Origin: Nitrospira sp.
GTDB lineage: Bacteria; Nitrospirota; Nitrospiria; Nitrospirales; Nitrospiraceae
Reading direction: 5' to 3'
Assembly: GCA_005239475.1 (NCBI GenBank)
Contig: SPAX01000021.1
Span: 8,019-60,131, forward strand
Length of the DNA stretch: 52,113 nucleotides
Shown here: positions 32,869 through 43,306 of the stretch, one piece after another
Layout of the letters: every line of letters starts with the position of its first letter
How positions within the stretch are numbered: the first letter of the stretch is position 1
The notes under the pieces: generated by a model
Seen by the model: the letters and a program-made list of their open reading frames with translations, nothing else
What the model was told of the DNA's origin: nothing
Databases searched by the model: none
Program-made: the position numbers and the translations under genes

Positions 32869-34113
32869 TTAAAAGAACTCGAACATCCAGGACTTCATAC
32901 GATCGAATACCTTATGCATCGGCCTCCCGCTGCGCAGGCCAGCCGTGGCCATCTCCTCAACATGGTGCCGGGCATGGAGCAACAGGCCGACGCCCGTGGC
33001 ATGCATGGGATTACTGACGATGTCGCGCAGCCCTCCGATCCCACTGGGTGCGCCGCGGCGAGCCGGAAGATTCAGAACCTGCTCTGCCGCATCGGGCATC
33101 CCTTCCAACAACGACGTTCCACCTGTAATCACCGCCCCTGCCCCCAGCATGCCCTCGTAGCCGGCACGCGCGATTTCCCGGCGAACCAGCTCGAATATTT
33201 CTTCGACACGCGGCTCAAGAATCTCGGCAATGTCACGGCGCGAAAACGTTCGTGCAGGACGGTCCCCGACCGACGGGACTTCCACCGTTTCATGGCCCTG
33301 CACCAGTCCTGTTCGGGCGATCCCGCGCAGCAGCTTGATCTTCTCGGCTTCGGTCTGAGAGGTCAGCAGCCCGATCGCGAGATCCTTCGTCAGATTCTGC
33401 CCGCCGATCGGCAAGACCGCGGAGTGCCGAATACTCCCATCGAGGAAAATCGCAAGGTCGGTCGTTCCACCACCGAGATCGACCATGACGACCCCCAGGT
33501 CGCGCTCTTCCTGGCTGAGGACGGCCTCACTGGAAGCCAAAGGCTGCAGCACGATATCCACGACATCGAGCCCCGCGCGATTCACGCACTTGATGATGTT
33601 CTGCGCTGAAGTCACGGCGCCGGTAATCACATGCACGTTGACTTCGAGACGGTTTCCGGACAGACCCAACGGCTCCCGAACCCCCTCTTGTCCGTCCACC
33701 ATGAATTCACGAGGCAGCACATGAAGAATCCGTCGTTCATGGGGGATGACCGCCAGAGTCCGCGCGCTCTCGATCGCACGCTGAATATCTTCCCGCGTGA
33801 CTTCTGCCTTTTTGAGCGCCACGACCCCCTTGCAGTTCTCCGCGGAGATGTGGCTGCCAGCGATGCCGGTATAGACGGAATTGATCTGGACCGCCGCCAT
33901 CAGTTCGGCTTCCTCAACCGCCTTCTTGATCGATTCCACGGTACTCTCGATATCGACCACAACGCCTTTACGAAGCCCTCGCGACGGGCTGGATCCGACA
34001 CCGATGATGTTGAGCGTCCCCTCATCGGTGACTTCCGAAACTATGGCGCAGATCTTCGTGGTCCCGATGTCCAACCCCACAAGAATCTGATCACGCTTTG
34101 ACACAGCCCTCAC
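32869..34113 (-). CDS. ftsA: Cell division protein FtsA
   Basis: Actin-like membrane tether for FtsZ. 414 residues: LVGLDIGTTKICAIV (phosphate 1), a 1C subdomain, VMVDLGGGTTDLAIF (phosphate 2), GAVITGGTSLLEG (adenosine), and a C-terminal amphipathic helix ending FDRMKSWMFEFF for membrane binding. The start is a GTG at 34113 overlapping the ftsQ stop as GTGA, a translational-coupling arrangement; GTG 34104 is a second option. Confidence 0.96.
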   Translation of the reverse strand: MRAVSKRDQILVGLDIGTTKICAIVSEVTDEGTLNIIGVGSSPSRGLRKGVVVDIESTVESIKKAVEEAELMAAVQINSVYTGIAGSHISAENCKGVVALKKAEVTREDIQRAIESARTLAVIPHERRILHVLPREFMVDGQEGVREPLGLSGNRLEVNVHVITGAVTSAQNIIKCVNRAGLDVVDIVLQPLASSEAVLSQEERDLGVVMVDLGGGTTDLAIFLDGSIRHSAVLPIGGQNLTKDLAIGLLTSQTEAEKIKLLRGIARTGLVQGHETVEVPSVGDRPARTFSRRDIAEILEPRVEEIFELVRREIARAGYEGMLGAGAVITGGTSLLEGMPDAAEQVLNLPARRGAPSGIGGLRDIVSNPMHATGVGLLLHARHHVEEMATAGLRSGRPMHKVFDRMKSWMFEFF

Positions 34114-34979
34114 ACCCTTTCTCGCACAATGACACGGTTGTCATAACGCAGATCGATCTCGCTCACCTCGCGCTTCCGACCATCGAATGAGGCAGTTTTG
34201 AATGACGGTTTCACTTTCCGGAACCGCTCCCACTGATCAACCAGGGAATCGGCACCAAACTGGAATCGCACCCCATTGGCTGACGCCACCACATTTGAAG
34301 AATTCGTGAGATCGACTTCAACACGCCCGTCGAGGGTATTGGCGATGAGCTTGGCCAGTACGACCCCGGACTGAACCGCGTTGCGGACGCGTGCCTCGCC
34401 GCGTTGAAGAGACTGAGGCTCCAACCCGGTCAACAACGGCAGCGTCTGGTCATCCTGCTTGCCCAACTTGGCAAGAAGGTATCCGCTCTCATCGCTCAAC
34501 CAATGATCCCCGCCCGTCCGAATAATGGCAGCCGGCGTGCGTTCCAATACGGTGACATGCAGCAGATGTGGGGGCCTGCGTTCGACCGTCGCCTCCTTAA
34601 CCCAGGCATGCGTCTTCACTCGCTCGGCAAGAAACGCTGTACTGACTTGATGGAGGCCCGTGCCCGGCTTCAAGACGAGCCGCTCCAACACTTCCGGTTT
34701 CGTCACGTGGTGAATCCCCTCAACCTCTACCTCGCGGATTTCCAGCCAGCCCTGAAGAATCGGCCCCATCTCTCGCGTTACCATAGTCAGCCCCCAAGCC
34801 AACGCCGCAAGACCGACGATCCATTTCCCCACCCGCAGCGTACGCCGGCCCCTCGAAAGAAGTTTCTCTCGACGCACCTGTTGCCGCTGATCCGAGAGCT
34901 GACTGGCGCGCGCGCCCCTCCATTGGTTCAGCCGAGGGCCTATGGCATGCACCGTTCGCTTCCGCATGGACAGCTTCAT
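34110..34979 (-). CDS. ftsQ: Cell division protein FtsQ
   Basis: 289 residues: a basic cytoplasmic N-terminus, one transmembrane segment (VGKWIVGLAALAWGLTMVT), a POTRA domain (IREVEVEGIHHVTKPEVLERL) and an extracytoplasmic beta domain. It links FtsL/FtsB and septal synthesis in the divisome. It overlaps ddl by four bases (ATGA) and ftsA by four (GTGA). Sequence conservation in this family is low; the assignment rests on topology and position as well. Confidence 0.93.
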   Translation of the reverse strand: MKLSMRKRTVHAIGPRLNQWRGARASQLSDQRQQVRREKLLSRGRRTLRVGKWIVGLAALAWGLTMVTREMGPILQGWLEIREVEVEGIHHVTKPEVLERLVLKPGTGLHQVSTAFLAERVKTHAWVKEATVERRPPHLLHVTVLERTPAAIIRTGGDHWLSDESGYLLAKLGKQDDQTLPLLTGLEPQSLQRGEARVRNAVQSGVVLAKLIANTLDGRVEVDLTNSSNVVASANGVRFQFGADSLVDQWERFRKVKPSFKTASFDGRKREVSEIDLRYDNRVIVRERV

Positions 34980-35986
34980 GGATTACGTCCTTTCCCTTCC
35001 TGATGCCCGAAGCGGGCGACGCGAACGAGTGCGGACTCGAGAATCCGTTCAGTCAGCTCGTCATAGTCAATCGTGGCTCGCATCGCCGCCATCGGCAGCA
35101 AACTGGTTTCGGTCATGCCCGGTGCCGTATTGATCTCCAACACAAACGGACGGCCTCGCGGGGTAATGCGGAAATCGACCCGGGCCGCTCCTTCACAGCC
35201 CAACACCTCGTAGGTGCGCAGCGCCAACGCGCGAATCTGCCTGGTCACCGCCGCCGTCAATGGCGCAGGGCAGAGGTACTGCGTTTTCCCCTTTTCATAC
35301 TTCGCTGCAAAATCATAGAACCCTCCCGGCGCCACAATTTCCACGGCAGGAAGCACCAATGGAGAAACCTCGTGCCGCCCGATGATCGAGACCGTGACCT
35401 CGTGCCCCGGAATGTAGGCCTCGACCATCGCATCCGTATCGTAGCAATGGGCCAAGGCCAGCGCGTCATGCCATTGCGAGGGCTTCCGCACGATGGTGAC
35501 GCCAATCGTGGACCCTTGCGACGCAGGTTTCACTACGACCGGCCAACGCAACTTCGCTGCCCGCAACAGGGTGGCGCTTGAGACCTTCTTCCCGCGCTTT
35601 ACAACGGTGCCGGCTGGCACGGGAATACCCGCTGAGGCCAAGAGTGTTTTCGTCGTCACTTTATGCATGCCGATCGCGCTGGCCTGGATGCCGGATCCGG
35701 TGTAGGGAATTCCCAGGGTTTCCAAGAATCCTTGAATCGCGCCGTCTTCCCCGCCTGGTCCGTGCAACGCGAGAAACGCCAGGTCGATCTTCTGATCGTA
35801 CAGATCCTGAGAGAGCGTCGCGCCGACATCGATGGCCACCGCATTGTAGCCACGGCGAACCAGCGACCGATGGACCGCGGCGCCTGTCCGGAGCGAGACG
35901 TCACGCTCGGCTGATTGCCCACCCATCAATACCCCGATACGGGCACGGGTCAAAAGGGGTCGCTCTGTTAAGCGAGGCTCGCTCAT
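34976..35986 (-). CDS. ddl: D-alanine-D-alanine ligase
   Basis: ATP-grasp ligase making the D-Ala-D-Ala end of the cell wall precursor. 336 residues with GVLMGGQSAERDVSLRTG, LHGPGGEDG, VVKPASQGSTIGV and the metal-binding segment RVDFRITPRGRPFVLEINTAPGMTETSL. The region that fixes specificity looks typical of D-Ala rather than D-lactate ligases. It lies between murB and ftsQ as in E. coli-like clusters. Confidence 0.95.
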   Translation of the reverse strand: MSEPRLTERPLLTRARIGVLMGGQSAERDVSLRTGAAVHRSLVRRGYNAVAIDVGATLSQDLYDQKIDLAFLALHGPGGEDGAIQGFLETLGIPYTGSGIQASAIGMHKVTTKTLLASAGIPVPAGTVVKRGKKVSSATLLRAAKLRWPVVVKPASQGSTIGVTIVRKPSQWHDALALAHCYDTDAMVEAYIPGHEVTVSIIGRHEVSPLVLPAVEIVAPGGFYDFAAKYEKGKTQYLCPAPLTAAVTRQIRALALRTYEVLGCEGAARVDFRITPRGRPFVLEINTAPGMTETSLLPMAAMRATIDYDELTERILESALVRVARFGHQEGKGRNP

Positions 35987-35990
35987 ACCG

Positions 35991-36941
35991 CTACGTCTCT
36001 CCTACAATTTTGAGTTCGAGATCTAACCGCACACCAGTCCGACGGCGAATGGTGCTGCGAACCTCCCCAATCAGCGCAATCACGTCCGCCGCGCGCGCCT
36101 GCCCCCGGTTGACCATGAAGTTGGCATGCTTCAATGAGACTTCCGCATCGCCGACGCGTGCCCCCTTGAGGCCGACCGCCTCGATCAACCGGCCGGCAGA
36201 ATCGTTCGGAGGATTCTTGAATACACAACCCGCGCTCGGCATCGCGAGCGGCTGCGTGTCCCGTCGATAGCGGAGATAGTCCTTGACCACTCGCTCAATC
36301 TCCGATCGGACCCCTTGCGTTAATTGAAGCCACACCCCCACGACGATGCCGCGAGGCAGCAAGGCCCGTCGATACTCGAACCTCACCTGGGCAGCCTCCA
36401 CTTCTATGATCCGGCCTGTCATGGTCACCATACGAACGGCCTTGATCGAATCCTTCATTTCCCCGAGCTTCGTGCCGGCGTTCATCACCACACAGCCGGC
36501 CACCGTACCGGGAATTCCCGCCGCCCATTCCAATCCCGCAAGGGAGTGGCGGATGGCGTATCCGATCAATGTCGGCATCCCGACTCCCCCTTCGGCATAG
36601 AGGACAGACCCCGGTTCTTCTTTGATCCCCCGCAACCGCACCAGGCTGACCACGATGCCACGGATGCCCCCGTCCCGGATGAGCAGATTCGTCCCACCCA
36701 GGACAAACAACGGGATCTTACGGGCGCGCGCCTGCTTGACCACCAGACAGACATCCTCAATGTCAGCCGGTTCCACCACGACATCCGCCGGCCCTCCAAT
36801 CTTGAACGAGGTGTACTCTCGCAACGGAGCCTGGAAGGATACGGATCCCCGGAGACCTGCCACCGCACCCCGCACATCTGCCCGCGTAAATCGCGCATGC
36901 ACTCTCGCAGCTGTCGTGACAGGCCGACCTCCTCGCTTCAT
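35991..36941 (-). CDS. murB: UDP-N-acetylenolpyruvoylglucosamine reductase
   Basis: FAD enzyme completing UDP-N-acetylmuramic acid. 316 residues from ATG 36941, just past the murC stop; the track extension to 36980 lies inside murC. It has LREYTSFKIGGPADVVVEP and PGTVAGCVVMNAG for FAD binding and PSAGCVFKNPPND near the active site, where cysteine takes the place of the catalytic serine of E. coli MurB (GSFFKNP). Many bacterial homologues show the same Ser/Cys exchange. Confidence 0.93.
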   Translation of the reverse strand: MKRGGRPVTTAARVHARFTRADVRGAVAGLRGSVSFQAPLREYTSFKIGGPADVVVEPADIEDVCLVVKQARARKIPLFVLGGTNLLIRDGGIRGIVVSLVRLRGIKEEPGSVLYAEGGVGMPTLIGYAIRHSLAGLEWAAGIPGTVAGCVVMNAGTKLGEMKDSIKAVRMVTMTGRIIEVEAAQVRFEYRRALLPRGIVVGVWLQLTQGVRSEIERVVKDYLRYRRDTQPLAMPSAGCVFKNPPNDSAGRLIEAVGLKGARVGDAEVSLKHANFMVNRGQARAADVIALIGEVRSTIRRRTGVRLDLELKIVGET

Positions 36942-36945
36942 AGCA

Positions 36946-38337
36946 TCATGCGGTGGGGGCCAATCGGGCCAACAGTCCAAGCCCGGTCTTCCAGATATCC
37001 CCCGCCCCCATTGTGATGACGAGATCCCCCGGTTTCAGATAGGGCAGCACCTGATCCACCAACATGTCTTTTTGTTCCACAAAGGTCACGGACGGATGGC
37101 CGGCCGCACGAACAATATCGGCCAACTTGGCTCCGGACACCCCGGGAATCGGTTGCTCCCCTGCCGCATAAATTTCCGTCAAGAACAGTACATCCGATTG
37201 CTCGAACGCGTTCGCAAAATCCTCCAACAAGTCTCGCGTCCTGGTATAGCGATGCGGCTGAAACAGTACCACCAAGCGCCGGTCCCCCCACCCTTGCTTC
37301 GCCGCGGCCAGGGTGGCCTTGATCTCAGTCGGATGATGCCCGTAATCGTCCACGACCATGATCCCATTGGCTTCCCCTCGCAGATGAAAGCGACGCTCTA
37401 CCCCGGCATAGGCCGCCAGCGCTTTCCTGATGAGATCCACCGGCACATCCAATTCGATGCCGATCGCAATCGCCACGAGCGCGTTGGAGACATTGTGGCG
37501 GCCGGGCACCGCCAGGCGGAACGGGCCCAGATTGCGCCCACGGAACTGCGCCCGAAACTCAGCGCCCCATTGGTTCAAGTTGATTTCTGTCGCAAAGAAG
37601 TCCGGCGTGACACCCTCACGCTCACTGAGCCCGTAGGTCTGATAGCGCTTCACGATATTTGGGAAGAGCGCTCTGAGCCGATCATCGTCCGCACACAACA
37701 CGGCCAACCCATAGAACGGCACCTTATTAATAAACTCGAGAAAGCACTCGTTGATCCGCTCCATGCTGCCGTAGTGTTCGAGATGTTCCCGGTCAAGATT
37801 CGTGACCGCGGCGATAGTCGGAGACAGACGGAGAAACGACCCATCGCTCTCATCTGCTTCCGCCACAAGGAGATCGCCTCGGCCAAGGCGGGCATGACTC
37901 CCCAGCGCATTCACTTTGCCCCCGATCACCATGGTGGGATCCAACCCGCCCTGTGCCAGCACATTGGCCACCATCGACGTCGTCGTGGTCTTCCCGTGGG
38001 CGCCGGCAATGGCGACCCCGAACTTCAGTCGCATCAGCTCCGCTAGCATCTCGGCCCGAGGAATCACGGGAATCTTCTTTGTCTTCGCCGCCACGACCTC
38101 GGGGTTCTGTGCCGACACGGCGGAGGAGATGACCACCACTTGAGCCTCCCCTACATTCGATTCCTGATGGCCGACAAAGATGCGTCCGCCGAGTTCTTCC
38201 AATCTCCGCGTCGTATCGGAGGCCTGCAAATCCGAGCCCGTCACTTTATATCCCAGCGTCAACAACACCTCGGCGATGCCGCTCATCCCCGATCCCCCGA
38301 TTCCGACTAGATGGATCTGCTGCGTCTTACGAAACAT
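36946..38337 (-). CDS. murC: UDP-N-acetylmuramate-L-alanine ligase
   Basis: Adds L-alanine to UDP-MurNAc. 463 residues from ATG 38337 (MFRKTQQIHLVGIGGSGMSGIAEVLL), the standard MurC N-terminus and length. The ATP loop is AGAHGKTTTTSMVA, followed by EADESDGSFL and VDDYGHHPTEI. The track ORF reaches 38493 through the end of murG; an ATG at 38442 has a strong GGAGGG, but that sequence is also murG coding and would add 35 unusual residues. Confidence 0.93.
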   Translation of the reverse strand: MFRKTQQIHLVGIGGSGMSGIAEVLLTLGYKVTGSDLQASDTTRRLEELGGRIFVGHQESNVGEAQVVVISSAVSAQNPEVVAAKTKKIPVIPRAEMLAELMRLKFGVAIAGAHGKTTTTSMVANVLAQGGLDPTMVIGGKVNALGSHARLGRGDLLVAEADESDGSFLRLSPTIAAVTNLDREHLEHYGSMERINECFLEFINKVPFYGLAVLCADDDRLRALFPNIVKRYQTYGLSEREGVTPDFFATEINLNQWGAEFRAQFRGRNLGPFRLAVPGRHNVSNALVAIAIGIELDVPVDLIRKALAAYAGVERRFHLRGEANGIMVVDDYGHHPTEIKATLAAAKQGWGDRRLVVLFQPHRYTRTRDLLEDFANAFEQSDVLFLTEIYAAGEQPIPGVSGAKLADIVRAAGHPSVTFVEQKDMLVDQVLPYLKPGDLVITMGAGDIWKTGLGLLARLAPTA

Positions 38338-38404
38338 CGGCGCGCGCCTTACTCCACCGGCCGGTGGATACAAATGTGACCCCTGTCCGCGTTGCCCAAT
38401 ACCA

Positions 38405-39523
38405 TTAGACTCCTTCCGCTCCACCAGACTGGTTGACATCATGATAGCCCTCCATGAGTGCGTAGCATTCGCGGACGATGACCTCGGCCGCATCGGTTCG
38501 CCTCATCGCTAGACTTGCTGCCCCCATCGCCCACAATCGCTCCGGATCCCTGAGAATGGTCACCACGGTGCGAACCAACATGGGTCCTGTGAGCGCAGAT
38601 TGCGGGAGTACCACGGCGGCCCCGGCTGCTTCCATTACCTTGGCATTCTTCGTTTGGTGGTCGTAAATGGCCGACGGCAACGGAATAAGAACGGCCGGCT
38701 TTCCGCACGCCGTAAGTTCCGCCACCGTCATGGCGCCGGCTCTCGCCACGACCAGATCCGCCTCCCGTAATGCCACGGGCATATCGTAGAGAAACGGCGT
38801 TACCCGCGCGGCAATGCCGGCGCGACGATAGGCCTCGGCCACCCGCGCATGATCGAACTCGCCAGTCTGATGGGTCACTGTGAGATGTGACAGTTGCGTC
38901 ATCAGTTCGGACAATCCTTCCATCACCGCTGCATTGATCGCCTTCGCCCCCTGGCTTCCGCCAAAAATCAATAGATGAAACGGTCCCGACTTTTCCCGGC
39001 TCTGTTGATTACCCTCCAGGAACGCCTTTCGAATCGGAGTCCCTACCACCCGCACCTTGGAACGATTGAACGAGTGAGCCGCCGACTCAAATGCAAGAAA
39101 GACGCGTTGCGCGAATGGTCCCACCGCCTTGTTCGCCATGCCAGGATCTGCATTCGGTTCAAGAATCACGCGCGTCACCCCGGTCAATGCTGCCGCAAGA
39201 AGCATCATAGGACTCGTATAACCGCCAACCCCGATCACCAGATCCGCCCGTCTGGTTCGTAGAATCCGCAGGCACTGCCACAAACTGACCGGCAGCGCGC
39301 ACAAGCCTGTCACCAACCCGAACAGCCCCTTCCCCATCACCGGCCTGGCACTGATCAAGGCCAGCTCGAATCCCTCGTGGGCGAGCACGTTCGATTCAAG
39401 TCCACGCGCTGTCCCCACGAAGAGCACCTTGGTCGTGGGATCGTGCCGGAGAAACTCTCGCGCCAACGCCACAGCCGGATAGAGATGGCCACCGGTTCCT
39501 CCTGCTGCAATGACGATCGTCAT
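38405..39523 (-). CDS. murG: UDP-N-acetylglucosamine transferase MurG
   Basis: Peripheral membrane GT28 enzyme converting lipid I to lipid II. 372 residues starting MTIVIAAGGTGGHLYPAVALA (donor-loop glycine motif), with GVGGYTSPMML, FGGSQGAKAINAA and VVARAGAMTVAELTACGKPAVLIPLP for the UDP-GlcNAc site. The track gives one 824-residue ORF to 40879; its first half is a wrong-frame reading of ftsW. MurG starts at ATG 39523, overlapping the ftsW stop as ATGA. Confidence 0.95.
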   Translation of the reverse strand: MTIVIAAGGTGGHLYPAVALAREFLRHDPTTKVLFVGTARGLESNVLAHEGFELALISARPVMGKGLFGLVTGLCALPVSLWQCLRILRTRRADLVIGVGGYTSPMMLLAAALTGVTRVILEPNADPGMANKAVGPFAQRVFLAFESAAHSFNRSKVRVVGTPIRKAFLEGNQQSREKSGPFHLLIFGGSQGAKAINAAVMEGLSELMTQLSHLTVTHQTGEFDHARVAEAYRRAGIAARVTPFLYDMPVALREADLVVARAGAMTVAELTACGKPAVLIPLPSAIYDHQTKNAKVMEAAGAAVVLPQSALTGPMLVRTVVTILRDPERLWAMGAASLAMRRTDAAEVIVRECYALMEGYHDVNQSGGAEGV

Positions 39524-40716
39524 TCGTAATCCGACCCACCACGTCCACCACGGGACCCGCCGGCATGCCGGTCGCGAGAAATACTGAGCAAGATCCCCAC
39601 GCCGATCAGACTGACCACCAACGACGACCCTCCGTAGCTGACGAACGGTAAGGTAAGCCCTTTCGTCGGCAAGAGCCCCGTCACCACCGCCGCATTCACC
39701 AACGCCTGGCCGCCGATCAACAAGGTAATACCCATGCCCAGATAGCGGCCGAACGGCATCCGCGCACGCGCGGCGATCTGAAACCCCCGCCACACAAAAA
39801 ATGCAAACAGCAGGGTCACGGTGGCGGTCCCGATGAGCCCCAGTTCTTCGCCGACCAGCGCCAGGACAAAGTCTGTATGCGCCTCCGGAAGGAAGTAGAG
39901 CTTCTGTTTGCCCTCGCCCAATCCCACCCCGAACGGACCGCCGCTGCCAAAAGCCAAAAATGATTGCGTGATTTGGAACCCGGCATCCGACGCATCCTTC
40001 CATGGAGCAAGAAATGTCATGAGCCGTTGACGTCGATAGCTGGAACCGAGAACCAGCACCAGCACGACCGGAATCGCGCAGAGGCCTAAGGCCAATAAAT
40101 GGGAGATACGCGCCCCAGCGAGAAAACACATCCCGACCGTCACCAGTCCGAGCACCACGACCGTCCCAAGATCCGGCTCGAGCAGCACCAGGCCACCCAG
40201 TAGTCCGACCACGATCAAGGCCGGCAGAAGACCATCGCGAAACAACGTGATCTTGTCCCCCTTTTTGGTCAAATACGCCGCCATATAGATGACCGCCGCG
40301 AGTTTGACCATTTCCGCCGGCTGCACCGAGATGGGCCCCAACCGCAACCATCGCCGCGCCCCCTTGGCCGCCGTACCGAGCGACGGTACCAGTACCATGA
40401 CAAGCAGCAGCAACATGCAGACCAACATCGGAATAGAGAGCTTCTTCCAGAGCGTGTAATCGATTCGCGACGTGAGATGCATCAACAGAAAACCAAACGC
40501 GAGCCAGGCGACCTGCCGTTTCAGAAAAAACCCGGGATCCTGAAACCGGTTGCCCGCCACGATGGCGCTCGCGCTGAACACCATCACGAGTCCCACCAAC
40601 GCCAGAGTCATGGTGACCGCCAGGAGCGTGTGGTCCGCCGCCACCCGCTGCTTCCCCGATCGTTGGCTGGTCTGGGACCATGGCAGGGCCAACGTCCCCG
40701 CTGATCGATGCGCCAT
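39520..40716 (-). CDS. ftsW: Septal peptidoglycan polymerase FtsW
   Basis: SEDS-family glycosyltransferase of the septum. 398 residues with about ten transmembrane segments; VMVFSASAIVAG, QVAWLAFGF, LLEPDLGTVVV (with the catalytic-type aspartate) and a C-terminal LPFVSYGGSSL motif are diagnostic. It works with FtsI, encoded upstream in the same cluster. An Arg/Gly-rich cytoplasmic tail follows. Confidence 0.95.
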   Translation of the reverse strand: MAHRSAGTLALPWSQTSQRSGKQRVAADHTLLAVTMTLALVGLVMVFSASAIVAGNRFQDPGFFLKRQVAWLAFGFLLMHLTSRIDYTLWKKLSIPMLVCMLLLLVMVLVPSLGTAAKGARRWLRLGPISVQPAEMVKLAAVIYMAAYLTKKGDKITLFRDGLLPALIVVGLLGGLVLLEPDLGTVVVLGLVTVGMCFLAGARISHLLALGLCAIPVVLVLVLGSSYRRQRLMTFLAPWKDASDAGFQITQSFLAFGSGGPFGVGLGEGKQKLYFLPEAHTDFVLALVGEELGLIGTATVTLLFAFFVWRGFQIAARARMPFGRYLGMGITLLIGGQALVNAAVVTGLLPTKGLTLPFVSYGGSSLVVSLIGVGILLSISRDRHAGGSRGGRGGSDYE

Positions 40717-40748
40717 TGCTCAGAACCGCCCCTCCCTCGCCTTGCACG

Positions 40749-42158
40749 TCACGCCGGTAAGGCATGAACCAATGCCTTGAATTGACGACCACGGTCTTGA
40801 TAGTCCGCAAACATGTCGAAGCTGGCGCAGGCCGGGGACAACAGTACGACGTCACCCGGTGATGCCCCCTGCGCCGCAAAATTCACGGCCTCCCGCAAGG
40901 TGGCCGCCTCGGTCATCGTGGCGACACCCTCCCACGCCCGTCGCAAAAGCGGGGCCGCTTCTCCGATCAGAATCACGCACGTCACCCGCCGGCCGACCGC
41001 CTGGGCGAGTCGCGAAAAGTCGCCACCCTTGTCCCGTCCGCCAGCAATAAGCCAAATCGGTTGATCGATGCTCTCCAGCGCTTTGAGTGTGGCATCGACA
41101 TTCGTGCCCTTCGAATCATTCACAAATCGGACACCTCGACGCTCTCGGACAACTTCAAGGGCATGTTCGAGCCCGGGGAACGTCGCGAGGACGCGACGAA
41201 TCGCGTCGAGAGAACAGCCGCACAGCATGGCATAGGTCGCGGCTGCCATAACGTTCTCCACATTGTGGCTCCCGATGATACGGATCTCGCTTCGACGGCA
41301 AACCTCCTGCCGTACACCGGTGACCGTCGTCACGATCCGATCGCCTTCGAGGTAGGTTCCTCCAACCAGGTCGGCACCGATCGCCGACCTGCTCGTAAAC
41401 CCCAGTCGTTTCGCACGGACACGATGTCGCAACGCGGCCACACGGTCATCGTCAAGGTTGAACAGGGCAAAATCAGACTCAGTTTGGTTCTCGAAGATCC
41501 GCTGTTTAGCCGCGACGTATTCGTCCAGCGACTCATAACGGTCCTGGTGATCGACCGTCACGTTGAGCAGGGCAGCGATCCAGGGATGGAATCGATCGAT
41601 CGTTTCCAGTTGGAAGCTGGAAACCTCCACGACAAGATAGTCGTATGGACTCGGTTTCCCTGCCTGGCTGGCGTGAAGGTCTTCCACCGCCGCCTCACTC
41701 AAGGCGGTGCCCAAATTGCCGCCGACAAACGCCCGCTTGCCGCTCTCGGCAAAAAACTTGCCGACCAGAGTCACAGTGGTGCTCTTGCCATTGGTCCCTG
41801 TGATCGCGAGGAGCGGGCTCCGGAGGAACTGCGAGGCCAACTCCAATTCGCCGATCACCTTCACGCCGCGCCGCCGCACCGCTTCAAGCGTGGCCAGTCG
41901 ATAGGGCACTCCAGGGCTGATCACCACCAGGTCAGCCTCGTCGAGCGACGATTCGTACCGCGCCCCGACGGTTACGCCGACGTGATCGCGGTCGATGCCG
42001 CCGAGGACTGCGGTCAGTTCTTCCGATTCCTTCCGGTCGGCTACCGTGACACGTGCTCCCGCCGCCTGAAGCAGCCGGCAAGCGGCCGCACCGCTTCTGG
42101 CAAGTCCCATTACCGTGACACGTGCTCCCGCGAGTTCCACAGCCGCTTCTCCCACCAT
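40749..42158 (-). CDS. murD: UDP-N-acetylmuramoylalanine-D-glutamate ligase
   Basis: Adds D-glutamate in cell wall precursor synthesis. 469 residues: N-terminal UDP-binding [24 protein letters not shown] loop [15 protein letters not shown], central [10 protein letters not shown] and late [11 protein letters not shown]. The peptide GARVTV occurs twice, 25 residues apart, with nearly identical DNA (CCGTGACACGTGCTCCCG), a small internal repeat. It starts four bases after mraY. Confidence 0.95.
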   Translation of the reverse strand: MVGEAAVELAGARVTVMGLARSGAAACRLLQAAGARVTVADRKESEELTAVLGGIDRDHVGVTVGARYESSLDEADLVVISPGVPYRLATLEAVRRRGVKVIGELELASQFLRSPLLAITGTNGKSTTVTLVGKFFAESGKRAFVGGNLGTALSEAAVEDLHASQAGKPSPYDYLVVEVSSFQLETIDRFHPWIAALLNVTVDHQDRYESLDEYVAAKQRIFENQTESDFALFNLDDDRVAALRHRVRAKRLGFTSRSAIGADLVGGTYLEGDRIVTTVTGVRQEVCRRSEIRIIGSHNVENVMAAATYAMLCGCSLDAIRRVLATFPGLEHALEVVRERRGVRFVNDSKGTNVDATLKALESIDQPIWLIAGGRDKGGDFSRLAQAVGRRVTCVILIGEAAPLLRRAWEGVATMTEAATLREAVNFAAQGASPGDVVLLSPACASFDMFADYQDRGRQFKALVHALPA

Positions 42159-42162
42159 GCCG

Positions 42163-43239
42163 TCACCGGAGCTTTAAGGTACTCAGACTCAGCAAGGCCA
42201 ACAGGATGGCGATGATCCACAAACGCACTACGACCTTGGGCTCCTCCCATCCTTTCATCTCAAAGTGATGATGGATAGGTGCCATGAGAAAAATGCGCTT
42301 TCCACGCGACTTGAACGAAATGACCTGAAAAATGACCGAGACCGCTTCAATCACAAACACTCCGCCAACCATGAGAAGCAGCAGCTCGTGCTTGCTGATC
42401 ACCGCGACCGTACCCAGCGCCGCTCCCAGGGGAAGCGAGCCCACATCCCCCATGAACACAGAAGCCGGATAGGTGTTGAACCACAGAAACCCCAGGCTCG
42501 CCCCCAGGATGGCGGCGGTGAATACCGCGAGTTCACCCGCGCCTTCGATGTGCTGGATGAGAAGATAGTCCGACATGAGTCGATGGCCTGCGACATAGGC
42601 CACGATCGTATAGGCCAATGCCGCGATCATGACCGGTCCGATCGCTAACCCATCGAGACCATCGGTCAGATTGACGGCATTGGAACTCCCGACAATAACC
42701 AGTACGGTAAAGACGACATACCACCAGCCGAGATCTGGAACGAAATTCTTGAAAAACGGGATGCTGAGCTTGGTCGTATAGTCGGGCAGGAAATAGAGAA
42801 CCAGCGCAATTGCCAAGGCCAGCGCCACTTGCGCCGTGAATTTCTGCCCCACCGACAACCCCTTCGATTGGGCCTTGATGAACTTGAGATAGTCGTCGGC
42901 AAATCCAATCGCCCCAAACCCCAGCATGGCGACGAGGACAAGCCAGACGTAGGGCTTCGCGATGTCGGCCCAGAGGAGCGTCGAGAGGACCACGGCGAAG
43001 AGGATGAGAATCCCGCCCATGGTGGGCGTGCCGCTCTTCGCCAGGTGGTGTTTAGGCCCGTCGCCACGAATCTGCTGACCCAGTTTCATGTCTTGCAACT
43101 TCCTGATCACCCACGGCGCCAACACAAAGGCGATCAAGAACGCCGTCACGGCCCCATAGATGATCCGGAAGCTCAAATACCGAAAGACGTTCAGAAACGA
43201 ATATTCCGTATGAAACGGATACAGCCAGTTGTAGAGCAT
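42163..43239 (-). CDS. mraY: Phospho-N-acetylmuramoyl-pentapeptide transferase
   Basis: Makes lipid I from UDP-MurNAc-pentapeptide and undecaprenyl phosphate in the membrane. 358 residues, about ten transmembrane segments; [20 protein letters not shown] (metal-binding aspartates), [10 protein letters not shown] and the histidine-rich loop [16 protein letters not shown] are all present. It lies between murF and murD in the usual order. Confidence 0.96.
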   Translation of the reverse strand: MLYNWLYPFHTEYSFLNVFRYLSFRIIYGAVTAFLIAFVLAPWVIRKLQDMKLGQQIRGDGPKHHLAKSGTPTMGGILILFAVVLSTLLWADIAKPYVWLVLVAMLGFGAIGFADDYLKFIKAQSKGLSVGQKFTAQVALALAIALVLYFLPDYTTKLSIPFFKNFVPDLGWWYVVFTVLVIVGSSNAVNLTDGLDGLAIGPVMIAALAYTIVAYVAGHRLMSDYLLIQHIEGAGELAVFTAAILGASLGFLWFNTYPASVFMGDVGSLPLGAALGTVAVISKHELLLLMVGGVFVIEAVSVIFQVISFKSRGKRIFLMAPIHHHFEMKGWEEPKVVVRLWIIAILLALLSLSTLKLR

Positions 43240-43306
43240 GCCGTCTTTACCTTAATAATGAGCCTGCCCGTCCGACCGACTCTTGTGTCGGATTGACGCC
43301 GACTCC

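Noticed and set aside
36622-38046. 474-residue plus-strand ORF
   Set aside because: It lies opposite murB and murC, has shadow-like composition and no recognisable motif.
38439-38442. Strong Shine-Dalgarno (GGAGGG) before an upstream murC ATG
   Set aside because: It is also the end of murG coding sequence and would add 35 residues not typical of MurC; the ATG at 38337 gives the family length.
38405-40879. Track ORF of 824 residues over ftsW and murG
   Set aside because: Only the part from 39523 is MurG. The earlier half is ftsW read in another frame, as its repetitive Gly/Arg-rich composition shows.
41061-42215. 384-residue plus-strand ORF
   Set aside because: Antisense shadow of murD.
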